NCBI RefSeq assembly: GCF_024139115.2
Contig: NC_085141.1
Location: 398,996,042 to 399,060,041 of the forward strand
Origin: Armigeres subalbatus
Taxonomy: Eukaryota; Arthropoda; Insecta; Diptera; Culicidae
Direction of reading: 5' to 3'
DNA length: 64,000 bases
Of this stretch, positions 33,218-44,050 are shown in pieces. The translations under genes and the position numbers were made by a program. The notes under the pieces were generated by a model. That model worked only from the letters and a program-made list of their open reading frames with translations. It had not been told where the DNA came from and searched no databases. Position 1 is the stretch's first letter. Each line of letters starts with the position of its first letter.

Positions 33218-36200
33218 CTCTTGAAAGGAGGATTCCGATCCTCTTGAAAGCAGGCTTCCGAACCTCTTGAAAGGAGGTTTCCGAGCCTCTTGAAAGGAGG
33301 CTTCCGAGCCTCTTGAAAGGAGGCTTCCGAGCCTCTTGAAAGGAGGCTTCCGAGCCTCTTGAAAGGAGGCTTCCGAGCCTCTTGAAAGGAGGCTTCCGAG
33401 CCTCTTGAAAGGAGGCTTCCGAGCCTCTTGAAAGGAGGCTTCTGAGCCTCTTGAAAGGAGGCTTCTGAGCCTCTTGAAAGGAGGCTTCCGAGCCTCTTGA
33501 AAGGAGGCTTCTGAGCCTCTTGAAAGGAGGCTTCTGAGCCTCTTGAAAGGAGGCTTCCGAGCCTCTTGAAAGGAGGCTTCTGAGCCTCTTGAAAGGAGGC
33601 TTCCTGAGCCTCTTGAAAGGAGGCTTCTGAGCCTCTTGAAAGGAGGCTTCTGAGCCTCTTGAAAGGAGGCTTCTGAGCCTCTTGAAAGGAGGCTTCTGAG
33701 CCTCTTGAAAGGAGGCTTGAGCCTCTTGAAAGGAGGCTTCTGAGCCTCTTGAAAGGAGGCTTCTGAGCCTCTTGAAAGGAGGCTTCTGAGCCTCTTGAAA
33801 GGAGGCTTCTGAGCCTCTTGAAAGGAGGCTTCTGAGCCTCTTGAAAGGAGGCTTCCTGAGCCTCTTGAAAGGAGGCTTCCGAGCCTCTTGAAAGGAGGCT
33901 CTGAGCCTCTTGAAAGGAGGCTTCTGAGCCTCTTGAAAGGAGGCTTCTGAGCCTCTTGAAAGGAGGCTTCTGAGCCTCTTGAAAGGAGGCTTCTGAGCCT
34001 CTTGAAAGGAGGCTTCCGAGCCTCTTGAAAGGAGGCTTCTGAGCCTCTTGAAAGGAGGCTTCCTGAGCCTCTTGAAAGGAGGCTTCCTGAGCCTCTTGAA
34101 AGGAGGCTTCCTAGCCTCTTGAAAGGAGGCCTGAGCCTCTTGAAAGGAGGCTCTGAGCCTCTTGAAAGGAGGCTCTGAGTCTCTTGAAAGGAGGCTTCCT
34201 GAGCCTCTTGACAGGAGGCTTCTGAGCCTCTTGAAAGGAGGCTTCTGAGCCTCTTGAAAGGAGGCTTCTGAGCCTCTTGGAAGGAGGCCTGAGCCTCTTG
34301 GAAGGAGGCCTGAGCCTCTTGAAAGGAGGCTCTGAGCCTCTTGAAAGGAGGCTTCTGAGCCTCTTGAAAGGAGGCTTCCTGAGCCTCTTGAAAGGAGGCT
34401 TCTGAGCCTCTTGAAAGGAGGCTTCCTGAGCCTCTTGAAAGGAGGCTTCTGAGCCTCTTGAGAGGAGGCTTCTGAGCCTCTTGAAAGGAGGCTCTGAGCC
34501 TCTTGAAAGGAGGCTTCTGAGCCTCTTGAAAGGAGGCTTCTGAGCCTCTTGAAAGGAGGCCTGAGCCTCTTGAAAGGAGGCTTCTGAGCCTCTTGAAAGG
34601 AGGCTTCTGAGCCTCTTGAAAGGAGGCTTCTGAGCCTCTTGAAAGGAGGCTCTGAGCCTCTTGAAAGGAGGCTTCCTGAGCCTCTTGAAAGGAGGCTTCC
34701 TGAGCCTCTTGAAAGGAGGCTTCTGAGCCTCTTGAAAGGAGGCTTCTGAGCCTCTTGAAAGGAGGCTTCTGAGCCTCTTGAAAGGAGGCTTCTGAGCCTC
34801 TTGAAAGGAGGCTTCTGAGCCTCTTGAAAGGAGGCTTCTGAGCCTCTTGAAAGGAGGCTTCCTGAGCCTCTTGAAAGGAGGCTCTGAGCCTCTTGAAAGG
34901 AGGCTTCCTGAGCCTCTTGAAAGGAGGCTCTGAGCCTCTTGAAAGGAGGCTCTGAGCCTCTTGAAAGGAGGCCTGAGCCTCTTGAAAGGAGGCTCTGAGC
35001 CTCTTGAAAGGAGGCCTGAGCCTCTTGAAAGGAGGCTTCCTGAGCCTCTTGAAAGGAGGCTTCCTGAGCCTCTTGAAAGGAGGCTCTGAGCCTCTTGAAA
35101 GGAGGCTTCGAGCCTCTTGACAGGAGGCTTCTGAGCCTCTTGAAAGGAGGCTTCCTGAGCCTCTTGAAAGGAGGCTTCTGAGCCTCTTGAAAGGAGGCTT
35201 GAGCCTCTTGGAAGGAGGCTTGAGCCTCTTGAAAGGAGGCTTGAGCCTCTTGAAAGGAGGCTTCTGAGCCTCTTGAAAGGAGGCTGGAGCCTCTTGAAAG
35301 GAGGCCTGAGCCTCTTGAAAGGAGGCTTCCTGAGCCTCTTGAAAGGAGGCTTCCTGAGCCTCTTGAAAGGAGGCTTCTGAGCCTCTTGAAAGGAGGCTCT
35401 GAGCCTCTTGAAAGGAGATTTCCAGGCCTCTTGAAAGGAGGCTTCTGAGCCTCTTGAAAGGAGGCTTGAGCTCTTGAAAGGAGGCTTCTGAGCCTCTTGA
35501 AAGGAGGCTTCTGAGCCTCTTGAAAGGAGGCTTCTGAGCCTCTTGAAAGGAGGCTCTGAGCCTCTTGAAAGGAGGCTTCTGAGCCTCTTGAAAGGAGGCT
35601 TCCTGAGCCTTTGAAAGGAGGCTTCTGAGCCTTTTGAAAGGAGGCTCTGAGCCTCTTGAAAGGAGGCTTCCTGAGCCTCTTGAAAGGAGGCTTCTGAGCC
35701 TCTTGAAAGGAGGCTTCTGAGCCTCTTGAAAGGAGGCTCTGAGCCTCTTGAAAGGAGGCTTCTGAGCCTCTTGAAAGGAGGCTCTGAGCCTCTTGAAAGG
35801 AGGCTCTGAGCCTCTTGAAAGGAGGCTCTGAGCCTCTTGAAAGGAGGCTTCCTGAGTCTCTTGAAAGGAGGCTTCTGAGCCTCTTGACAGGAGGCTTCTG
35901 AGCCTCTTGAAAGGAGGCTTCTGAGCCTCTTGAAAGGAGGCTTCCTGAGCTCTTGGAAGGAGGCTCTGAGCCTCTTGAAAGGAGGCTTCTGAGCCTCTTG
36001 AAAGGAGGCTTCTGAGCCTCTTGAAAGGAGGCTTCTGAGCCTTGAAAGGAGGCTTCTGAGCTCTTGAAAGGAGGCTTCTGAGCCTCTTGAAAGGAGGCTT
36101 CTGAGCCTCTTGAAAGGAGGCTTCTGAGCCTCTTGAAAGGAGGCTTCTGAGCCTCTTGAAAGGAGGCTTCCTGAGCCTCTTGAAAGGAGGCTCTGAGCCT

Positions 36201-36712
36201 CTTGAAAGGAGGCTTCTGAGCCTCTTGAAAGGAGGCCTGAGCCTCTTGAAAGGAGGCTTCTGAGCCTCTTGAAAGGAGGCTTCTGAGCCTCTTGAAAGGA
36301 GGCTTCTGAGCCTCTTGAAAGGAGGCTTCTGAGCCTCTTGAAAGGAGGCTTCTGAGCCTCTTGAAAGGAGGCTTCTGAGCCTCTTGAAAGGAGGCTTCTG
36401 AGCCTCTTGAAAGGAGGCTTCCGAGCCTCTTGAAAGGAGGCTTCCGAACCTCTTGAAAGGAGGCTTCCGAGCCTCTTGAAAGGAGGCTTCCGAGCCTCTT
36501 GAAAGGAGGCTTCCGAGCCTCTGGAAAGGAGGCTTCCGAGCCTCTGGAAAGGAGGCTTCCAAGCCTCTGGAAAGGAGGCTTTCGAGCCTCTGGAAAGGAG
36601 GCTTCCGAGCCTCTTGAAAGGAGGCTTCCGAGCCTCTTGAAAGGAGGTTTCCGAGCCTCTTGAAAGGAGATTTCCGAGCCTCTTGAAAGGAGGCTTCCGA
36701 GCCTTTTAAAAG
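33218..36712. repeat. Minisatellite, 21-24 bp unit, about 150 copies
   Basis: Each unit has the core GCCTC-TTGAAAG-GAGGC followed by a 4-7 base linker ending in GA. The core is an inverted repeat, so every unit can form a 5-bp stem with a 7-base loop. The commonest length is 23 bp; 21, 22 and 24 bp variants differ in the linker (TTCC, TTCT, TTCCT, TCT, CT). Units with TTCC linkers are concentrated at both edges (33290-33430, 36412-36700), while TTCT and shorter types fill the centre. On the minus strand no frame contains a stop, which yields a spurious 1122-codon open frame (33194-36562) of SLLSRGSEASFQEAQ-like text. Confidence 0.95.
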
Positions 36713-37130
36713 AAGGAATAAAGAAAAATGGAAGTTACAGAAGAAAGCTTAAAAGAAGAGTTCCGGGCATCTAAATAGGAGGATTCCAACCCTCTTTAGA
36801 GTAGGCTTCCGAGCCTTTTAAAATGAGGCTGTCGAACCTGTTCAAAAGCCCTTCCCTTGCCCCTTGAAAAGATCTGAGGCTTTTAAAAGAAGTAGAAAAA
36901 AAAGGAATTTTCCAGAAAAACAGCTTTGCTTCCGGGCCTTTTAAAAGAAAGTGTTTGAACCTCTTGAAATGATGCTTCCGTGTCACTTGAAAGGAGCTGC
37001 TTGGAAGGAGGCTTCCGAGAAGCGTAGAAGGATGCTTCCAATTCTCTTGCAACAAAGCAACTGAGCTTTTCGGGAAAAAGTCTTCATGTCTTTCAAATGG
37101 AGGCTTTCGAATCTGTAGACTCTAGATTTT
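36713..37130. repeat. Decayed edge of the minisatellite
   Basis: Recognisable but strongly mutated units ('ggcttccgagcctttt', 'gaggcttccgagaagc', 'gatgcttcc') continue to about 37120 with irregular spacing. This is the usual picture at the margin of a tandem array, where unequal exchange no longer homogenises units. The open frame at 36771-37055 is part of it. Confidence 0.7.
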
Positions 37131-37322
37131 AGTTAAGAATCATATTCTTGGCATATTATTCAACATTATGTTTTGACCCGGAAGATTGCATAGAAGTTTT
37201 TTTTTAAATTTGTTCATTCGAGGTTTTGCCCTTTTGATCTTTTGTCCCACATCTCTTCATCCATTGTACTGGTTGTGGAGGACAGGATTCGAAAGGTCAT
37301 GATTTACTGATCGCCATGCATA

Positions 37323-37443
37323 GGGTAAGGGAGGTATTTTGGACCACCAGTTCGACGTCTTATATTTTGGACCACTGAGAGCAAATTCCTCTTGGTTCAA
37401 AATAAGAGCCCCCTAAGGGTGGTCCAAAACATATCCTTTACCC
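37323..37443. mobile_element. 121-bp TA-flanked MITE
   Basis: Inverted termini GGGTAAGGGAGGTATTTTGG and, from the other side, GGGTAAAGGATATGTTTTGG both lead into ACCACC. TA dinucleotides flank it (37321-37322, 37444-37445). The small size and TA duplication fit a Tc1/mariner-type MITE. It lies inside the 5.6 kb hAT-like element. Confidence 0.78.
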
Positions 37444-38148
37444 TATTATGTACAAGAGAATGTTTAGAAATAAAAAAAATACAAAGCTTTATCAATAAGT
37501 TTGGATTAAAATTGTAATTCATCCGCCATTAAGCATTTCGTCCGAGGTACCCCTGGGCCCGGCGAAAGTAACCCCAGCGGTACATGTACTCCAGGTGCAA
37601 ACATGTACAAATTTTTGCTACGCGAGGTGGATTTTTTTTCACTTCGCGTTCACCTGGAGTAGCTGCCGTCCCATAACCAGCAGCAACACGATAGATTCCG
37701 CATTCATATTGTACAAATAGTAAAAAATCTAACAAAATATGAATTTGAAACTTGGAAATACTGAAGACGTTTTATAGAAAAAAAAAACATACGTATTTGT
37801 CAACTAAGAATAGGGTTATGTAGTAAGCGTTATTAGAAAAAATTGTATAAACTAAATTCAAAACTTTAACAACAACAACAAACAACTTAACGATTTTGTT
37901 CAGCGGCGCAAAATTTTTGATAATATGAAGAATGGTTTAAGTTTAAATTTGTTTCGAAATTCCGCGGAATTCCGTTAAATTTCGTTAGAAGCTAGTTTTT
38001 TCTAGCGAAATTTTTGTAATTTTACGAAACGAAACGAAATCAAGAAATGCGATTTCGCCATGCTAAAATTCCGCGAAATTCCGCGGAATTTCGTTTCGAA
38101 CCACCTGAAACGAAATTTTTCGAAATACCGCATATGCTTAATATGTAT

Positions 38149-38760
38149 AACAGTAACTACGTCCTGGCAATTCAATCCACCGACAAGCTCGCATATGGGT
38201 GGCAGCTGGGAGAGATTGATCCAATTCGTGAAGCGGAACCTTACCAAAGTTCTGAAGTGTAGAAGACCAAAAGACGATATGTATCGGAGCCGTCGCTTAC
38301 GCCTAACCATTTCTTGTTGGGATCATCTGATGGTACAAAACTTATAACTTTCGATGACAGTATTCAGGAAGTGGAACGAGTGTCTCAGATAATGGCAAAT
38401 ATCTTCTCGAAACGATGGCTCAGGAACTATATACCGGAAATCACTAGGCGAACAAAATCATACAAGAAAGTCGAGCCCATTACCATCGGAGATATAGTTA
38501 TCATTGTAGATCCCGATTAACCAAGAAACGGCTGACCCAACGGTAAAATTGTTGGAACCGCAGATAGAGAAGGATAGGCGTGCAGAGCTACTGTCGGCAA
38601 AGGGTGTTTACGAACATCCAGCAGTTAAGTTAGCGATTCTCGACATCTGGAACGAACAGAAGTAGGCTAAGTTCTGGAAATGGCTTACCAGGGAGGAGTG
38701 TTACATCCCCATTGGTGTTGTATCGTTTACAGATGTCTATCCCGCGTGCCCCAATGTAGT
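38149..38760 (+). pseudogene. BEL/Pao integrase C-terminus and possible LTR start
   Basis: Frames contain FNPPTSSHMGGSWERLIQFV (end of the integrase core with the catalytic-glutamate region), then PNHFLLGSSDGTKLITFDD-like text, VSQIMANIFSKRWLRNYIPE, ITRRTKSYKKVEPITIGDI, VIIVDPD and, in another frame, GVYEHPAVKLAILDIW. This is the C-terminal domain that follows integrase in BEL/Pao polyproteins. Frames switch near 38290 and 38520, so the gene is broken. TGTTACATCCCC at 38699 could begin a 3' LTR, as TGTTAC is a common LTR start, but no second LTR was found. Confidence 0.75.
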
Positions 38761-41439
38761 GCGCTCATGAACAAGTGATAACGTATCAAAAGGAGATAAA
38801 GAAACGTTATCATGACAATTGATAAACATATGTCATGCCCAACGTAGTGCAGTGAATTCGATATCAAAATTGTTAATTTATTCAAATGTCTTTAAAAAAA
38901 TAAATGGTTTTCCTAGTATCTAATGATAAAATAACACGTAAAAGTCCAGGACATGAATTGTCACAAATTGTAATTTTTTAGACTTGTTAAGCCATACACT
39001 GACCTTGACCTAAATTATAAAGATTTCTACTTATCAAACTAAAGGTAAACATGCAGAATATTTGTAAAATCAATCACCGTGTCAGATCGTCAATGAACTT
39101 ACTTGTTCCTGAAGACTGCGCAGCCGTAAAATTAATTATATGCAAGTTAAAACTCATCATAAACATGTTTGTTGCTAAGAGAATGTCGAACAATATTCTC
39201 CAAATAAATGCAAAATATTAAACGCCTGGAATACCTTGAATGCCTTTGTGTGTTAAAAGAATTCTCAGAAATTTCGGGTTCCTTTATGAATCTTTTTAGT
39301 TAAAATTCGTGTCTACAATTTAGAACTTTGATGATCTCCAGCATATAATAGAAGTCCAATCTGCTAATTGTATGTTGAACAGTAATTTAAAGAGTAACAG
39401 TTAAATCAAAACTTATTCGCTAATATCTAATGTTTCCCATATAAATCCTGCATACTAATAGATATGTTTTGCCACCTAAATACAAATATACTCCATAGTG
39501 GGATGTATGCCAAGGGCGTGCAAAATTATCGGTTTGGCATTACTTTAGGGCCTTTTGAATGGGCTCGTTCTCGTCGTCAGTTGCAGAACGGGTTGGTAAT
39601 TTATGGTCCATCTCTCTTGTGGATGCGCCAAACCGACCGAACCCCACCAATGAAAGGTACACCATCGGAAGCACAAGACACTGACGGGCGGCAGTCACAT
39701 TATCATAACGAAACGTGTGTCTGGGCATATCCTGGACGGTCGATTAATTTAGTAATAAATAAATAATGACCTCGATCGGTGCGAGGGCATTCGATTTTAC
39801 CCGGATGAATTACTGCGACCGAGCTGCTAGTTCGATCCTTTCAATGCCAATCATGGCGAGGATAACCGCTGAATACAGCAGCAGCGCCACATACAGAGTT
39901 GCCACATGATTGATGGATCATGAGACGTAAATTACTCTGCCTGCCACGAATTAGTTCCCAGCGAAGCACTGTTGTCCAACCAGCAGGTCGACCTTATGGC
40001 AGCGCTCAGATATAGGACAAATTTTAAGATAGGAATAAGTTATTATTGAAATATCTTTCCCTTTTAAATTATTTTATTAAATTTTAAGAAATATTTTCTC
40101 GATTTTTTTTAAATCGGTCTTAATCTTTGACCGTGTGGGAATCATGTAAAATATAAACCAATGTAGGATATAAATAATGTAAATTTATTTGAAAATTTAT
40201 CACGCAAGAAACTTAAAGTTGAGAACAACTGTAGTGCAAAAATATGTATTTCTTGTCGAAGCGAAAACTGTAGGCTAATATTCCAACCTCGCGATACCCA
40301 TCAGCAGCCGCATATTCTAATTAGTCTCGGTCGGGGAGCGTGATCCGATGGCACCTACCACCTATGTAGCTCTCCTTGTAAATCGTCATTAGGCATACCT
40401 TCCTGACTTGCTTTAGTAGAGCATTACCGGCCTGTCAAAACATGCTGCTCTATTTATCTTATTTTTTCCTGTACTCTCCTCGGCCACATCTATTTACGAG
40501 CCATGGGATCTAACTAAGTGACCAACCGTGAGCACTCCTTTTTCCTATAAAACGTCGAGAACGTGCGTCCATCACTGCGCGCTGTATTGGCATTGGTTTC
40601 ACGGCTTCTTTTTACTACAATTACTGTCTTAGTGCATTCATTCACACAAACACACCTGCGGGACCAACCATTCGTCTCAATTTGTATGGAATTTCATTTG
40701 TTTTAATGGGGAATCACGTCTGGGTCGATTCTATTCGTCCAGCACTAACTAACTAACCTATAACAAGTTGGTCAATTAATGATCAGGAACGTAATAAAAC
40801 CTTGTTGCCCAAAGGACGACACACCTGTCAGCGGTTACCTACAGCCGGTGCAGCTGGTCGTGTGAAACTGGAGCTGCGCACTCCTAGGGACAGCGACGAT
40901 GGCGGCGGGAAGGTTCGTCTCCACCGATGATGAAGCTATAAGCAGACAGCTGAGGTTGCTGCTGCAAGTGGATCAGTTGGGTGCAGTTCAGATCTCATTG
41001 TAACAAAGTTCGACTGTTGAAGGCATCAGATTACTATCGCTTCTAGGTCGGTCTAATAAAATGAGTCCGATGGGCAGTTGAATGGATAATAATCTTTTTC
41101 AGTAGATCGTTTAGTATAGTTCAATGTTGTAAGGTTAATGGTCACTGCAATGTGGAAGCGATTTGGTTTTTATGCTGGGATACTAATGTTTGCAATTAAG
41201 CCTATTTAAGGATGTGAAGATTTAGTTAGTATGGATCATTATACTATTGTTGCAACATACTAATAGGTTGATCCATAACTTATCATGAAGAAGCACTTGG
41301 TTATTTCGGCAGTAATTTCTGCAGAAGTTATATGGTGACTGGCGACTGAAATTGCACTTTTGAGATTGAAATCTTTCAGCGATAGCAGTTTTAATAAGTA
41401 CCAAATGCGTTTTTTCTTCGACTTGCTACTAAGCAGTTC
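38761..41439. other. No gene recognised
   Basis: These 2.7 kb contain no protein or RNA gene I recognise. The short open frame at 39464-39766 has no known domain. The part 39780-41040 is less AT-rich and lacks the repeat vocabulary of the window, so it may be single-copy host DNA. Confidence 0.4.
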
Positions 41440-41740
41440 AATTGTTTCTGGAGAAGTTCCCGTGGGATTTATCAGGAATATTTAATGAAATAATTTGATG
41501 AAAAAATTTCTAGAGAACTTTCCAGGTGGATTATCAGAGGAATTTCCAAAGATGTATTAAGAGAAAGTTTCGGAAGAATTTTCGGAGCAATTTCTGAAGG
41601 AATAATCGAAAGAATTTCTGAAGGAATTCTTCTATGAATTTTCAGAAGAAATCGTGAAAAAACTTCTAAAGAATTTTTAACAAGATTTGAGTAGAATTTT
41701 TGGGGAAATTTCTGAACAAATTTACAATAGAATTCATGCG
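41440..41740. repeat. Degenerate 'gaatttctgaagg' repeats
   Basis: Short phrases of the type 'aatttctgaaggaattc' recur about every 12-15 bases. The same vocabulary occurs at 22540-23060, 28770-31550, 48251-48480 and 52430-52690. There is no fixed unit and no coding frame. The element whose 5' region begins near 41745 abuts it. Confidence 0.55.
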
Positions 41741-42166
41741 AGGTTTTTTTCTTCTTGTTTGGTACATTTTCCACTGCGACCAGTTGTTTGATCTATTGTG
41801 GCAGGCCTCGTTTTAATGTTCTTGCCTTGTCAGTGTGTCATATCACTATTTTTTTTTTGTGTGTTTATCGATTTTCGTCGGACTGTTTACTTTTTTGGCT
41901 CGGATTTAAGTCGCTTTTTACCTGTGTTGAGTTGTTTTTTTATAGTCGGTTTTTGTATCTGGGTGTGATTGATTGACTTTTCTAGCCCTGTACAGTGGAA
42001 GTTTTCGTGTATCGGTCGAGGCAGCGGTGGATAATAATGAGAATAATATCGCGTTTTTGTGTGCACCGTTATGCATCGCTAGTGGTTACTGTACCCTTGG
42101 TGCACTTTTCGGGCGACCGTACTTCTGTCGCAAACGGATAAACAACGCGGTTAGAGCATCTCCACC

Positions 42167-43080
42167 GTGCGGTTGCTAAACGAGTTGGAAAACAACAATT
42201 CGCAGAATATGTCGACGTCTGCCTGTGATCACTGTGCGAGACCAGTTAAGGAGGAGGATTCCATCATTTGTATGGCTTTTTGCGAAAAAGTGTTCCACCT
42301 GAAATGTACGGCTTTGCCGACGACGCCTACGAAGCTCAACAAGCCATTTGTGAAGATTGTTCATGAAAGCCCAAACCTTGTGTGGATGTGCGATGAGTGT
42401 GCGAAGTTGATGAAGATGATGAGATTCAAATCGGCCGTCTCGTCATTCGGTGACGCAATCAATGCGATCACTGAAAGACAAGAATCTGTTCATAACGAGA
42501 TCAAAAAGCAACTGGCTAGACAAGGACAACAGATCGCGCAACTCTCGAAACGCATCTCGCCATCGACCATCGACGGCTAGAATACCTGGCAGTTTCGCAA
42601 CCTCCGTCGAAAAGACGTCGTGACGATGATGCGGCTCACAATCAGCAGCTTCTTGGTGGAACTAAGATCGTAACTGACGCCCGTGTAATCACTGTTCCTT
42701 AACCCGTCGAGTTGTTTTAAGTCTACCTCTCTCGTATCCATCCAAGCGTTGAACGAGAAATGGTAGAAAAAATGGTAAAGGAATGTCTGCCGGGTGCAGA
42801 TACTGTTAAGGCCGTCCCGCTGGTACGACTAGGAGCCGACACGAGTCGTATGACCTTTATCTTGTACCGTACAAAATCGGAATCGATCCAAGGTTCCGCG
42901 AAATGGCATTAAATACCGATACTTGGCCTAAGGGAATTCTGTTCCGAGAGTTCGAGGATCATTCCTCAAAAAACTTGTGGCTTCCCCGTCCGGACACTCC
43001 TACGATCATGATCTCCGACGAAATTGGAACATCGCCGTTTTCGACTCCTGCGTCTGGAGTAGATTTGACTTGCTAAATGC
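42167..43080 (+). pseudogene. Retrotransposon ORF1 with PHD-like zinc finger, broken
   Basis: The first 137 codons (42167-42580) carry a C4HC3 pattern: C20, C23, C35, C39, H44, C47, C75, C78, i.e. a PHD-like finger, followed by a helical stretch NAITERQESVHNEIKKQLAR that could form a coiled coil. A stop ends this frame at 42580. Further ORF1 text appears in other frames: RIHPSVEREMVEKMVKECLP near 42735, then TWPKGILFREFEDHSSKNLW and LPRPDTPTIMIS to about 43015. PHD-type fingers are known in ORF1 of some CR1-group elements and probably bind nucleic acid or chromatin in the element's particle. It is inactive through several frameshifts. Confidence 0.72.
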
Positions 43081-43139
43081 TAGCAGCCCCCGGCGCAACC
43101 TGTTACCTGTAATATCGCACTATGAATTGATCCATTATA

Positions 43140-44050
43140 TCCGTTCCTGTACGCCATAACGCACTGCCTGTTGCCCTATGGGAGACCCCGAACCACTCGA
43201 TTCAGCTCTGGCTCTGTTATCGAGTTTGGTGTAGGGGTCTCCCAACCACCTTTCTCAGGCAAGTATGCAATCCGTGACAATATTTCTTCGCCTGATCCGC
43301 TCCCGTGTTCCAGCGCAACTTTCAATTCCACTGTACCTTCAAGCGGCTGATCCGGTAGTGATGCAGCTCCGACCAGAACATTTTTTACATGTGAGGTTAC
43401 TGTCAATCCCTCGCTATCTTCGCAACCGGGACGCATTGTGGAAAGAATTATGGAAGCCCCCGACTCCTCTAGCTCAGTTCTGCCTTCTGCTGCCTCCGCT
43501 CACCTCTGTCGTCCTGGTCCTGACACTAGCTGCAGATCGGGGGTCTTCCAGCATCCGACGACAGGCAAGTACAATCAAGTTTTCGTTTCTCCGACGTCTG
43601 ATGCCGATCCACTTTTTAGTATCCTGCGCTCGACAAATCTACGTGCTGATTCCCCTATATGGCGTACCTCTGGGAATCCGGAACGGGCCGCAGAGAGTCT
43701 CAAAGGAGCCCTCAACTTCTACGACTCAATCAAGCCTCTTGCCATCTCCGCTTATCACAGTTGCTCCGGTCCTGCTACCGGAAGCGGGGAAAGGGTCGTC
43801 CAACAACTTGAATACGCCTAAGAACATGATTATCCGTCAGCTCAACCGTGATATGATATCGCACACCGTGCCTCTACATCCAGTACGCTCCCGGGACGCA
43901 CTCATGCCGCAAGCTCTGAGGAAGCCCCTAATCCTCCCAACTCAGTCGTGCCTTTCCTGCCAGCGACCAGCAGACGTCCCGGTCCTGTGCTTGGGTCAGG
44001 AAATGGGGTCTTCCGAACTCCTTATGCCGGCAAGTACTCTCAGTCAATGA
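43140..44050 (+). repeat. Imperfect tandem repeats in the ORF1-ORF2 interval
   Basis: At least three related blocks of 200-400 bp follow one another. Each has the order 'cgggacgca', 'gaagccccc', 'cctcc-ctcagt', 'cgtcc-ggtcctg', 'ggggtcttcc' and 'ggcaagta'. In translation two blocks read PDSSSSVLPSAASAHLCRPG…GVFQHPTTGKY and VPFLPATSRRPGPVLG…GVFRTPYAGKY. The frames of different blocks disagree, so the open frames at 43265-44050 and 43438-43821 are partly by-products. A repeated low-complexity C-terminal ORF1 region is the simplest reading. Confidence 0.6.

Larger units (their letters stand above)
32495..38140. mobile_element. 5.6 kb hAT-like element carrying a minisatellite
   Basis: The left end TAAGGGTATGCGATA (32495) and the inverted right end TAAGCATATGCGGTA (ending 38140) match at 12 of 15 positions. 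A perfect 8-bp direct repeat ATATGTAT flanks it (32487-32494, 38141-38148). Both subterminal regions carry 'cgaaacgaaacgaaat' repeats (32525-32690; 37940-38125). The interior contains a roughly 3.5 kb minisatellite (33218-36712), its decayed edge, and a TA-flanked MITE at 37323. No transposase is visible. It is inserted in BEL/Pao integrase sequence. The boundaries are an inference from one copy. Confidence 0.72.

Noticed and set aside
33194..36562. 1122-codon minus-strand open frame
   Set aside because: It is the translation of a 21-24 bp minisatellite that has no stop in any minus-strand phase. Unit-length changes shift the phase repeatedly, which no real protein repeat would tolerate.
38699..38760. 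A complete BEL/Pao LTR
   Set aside because: TGTTAC after the coding end fits an LTR start, but no partner LTR, polypurine tract or primer site could be confirmed in the window.
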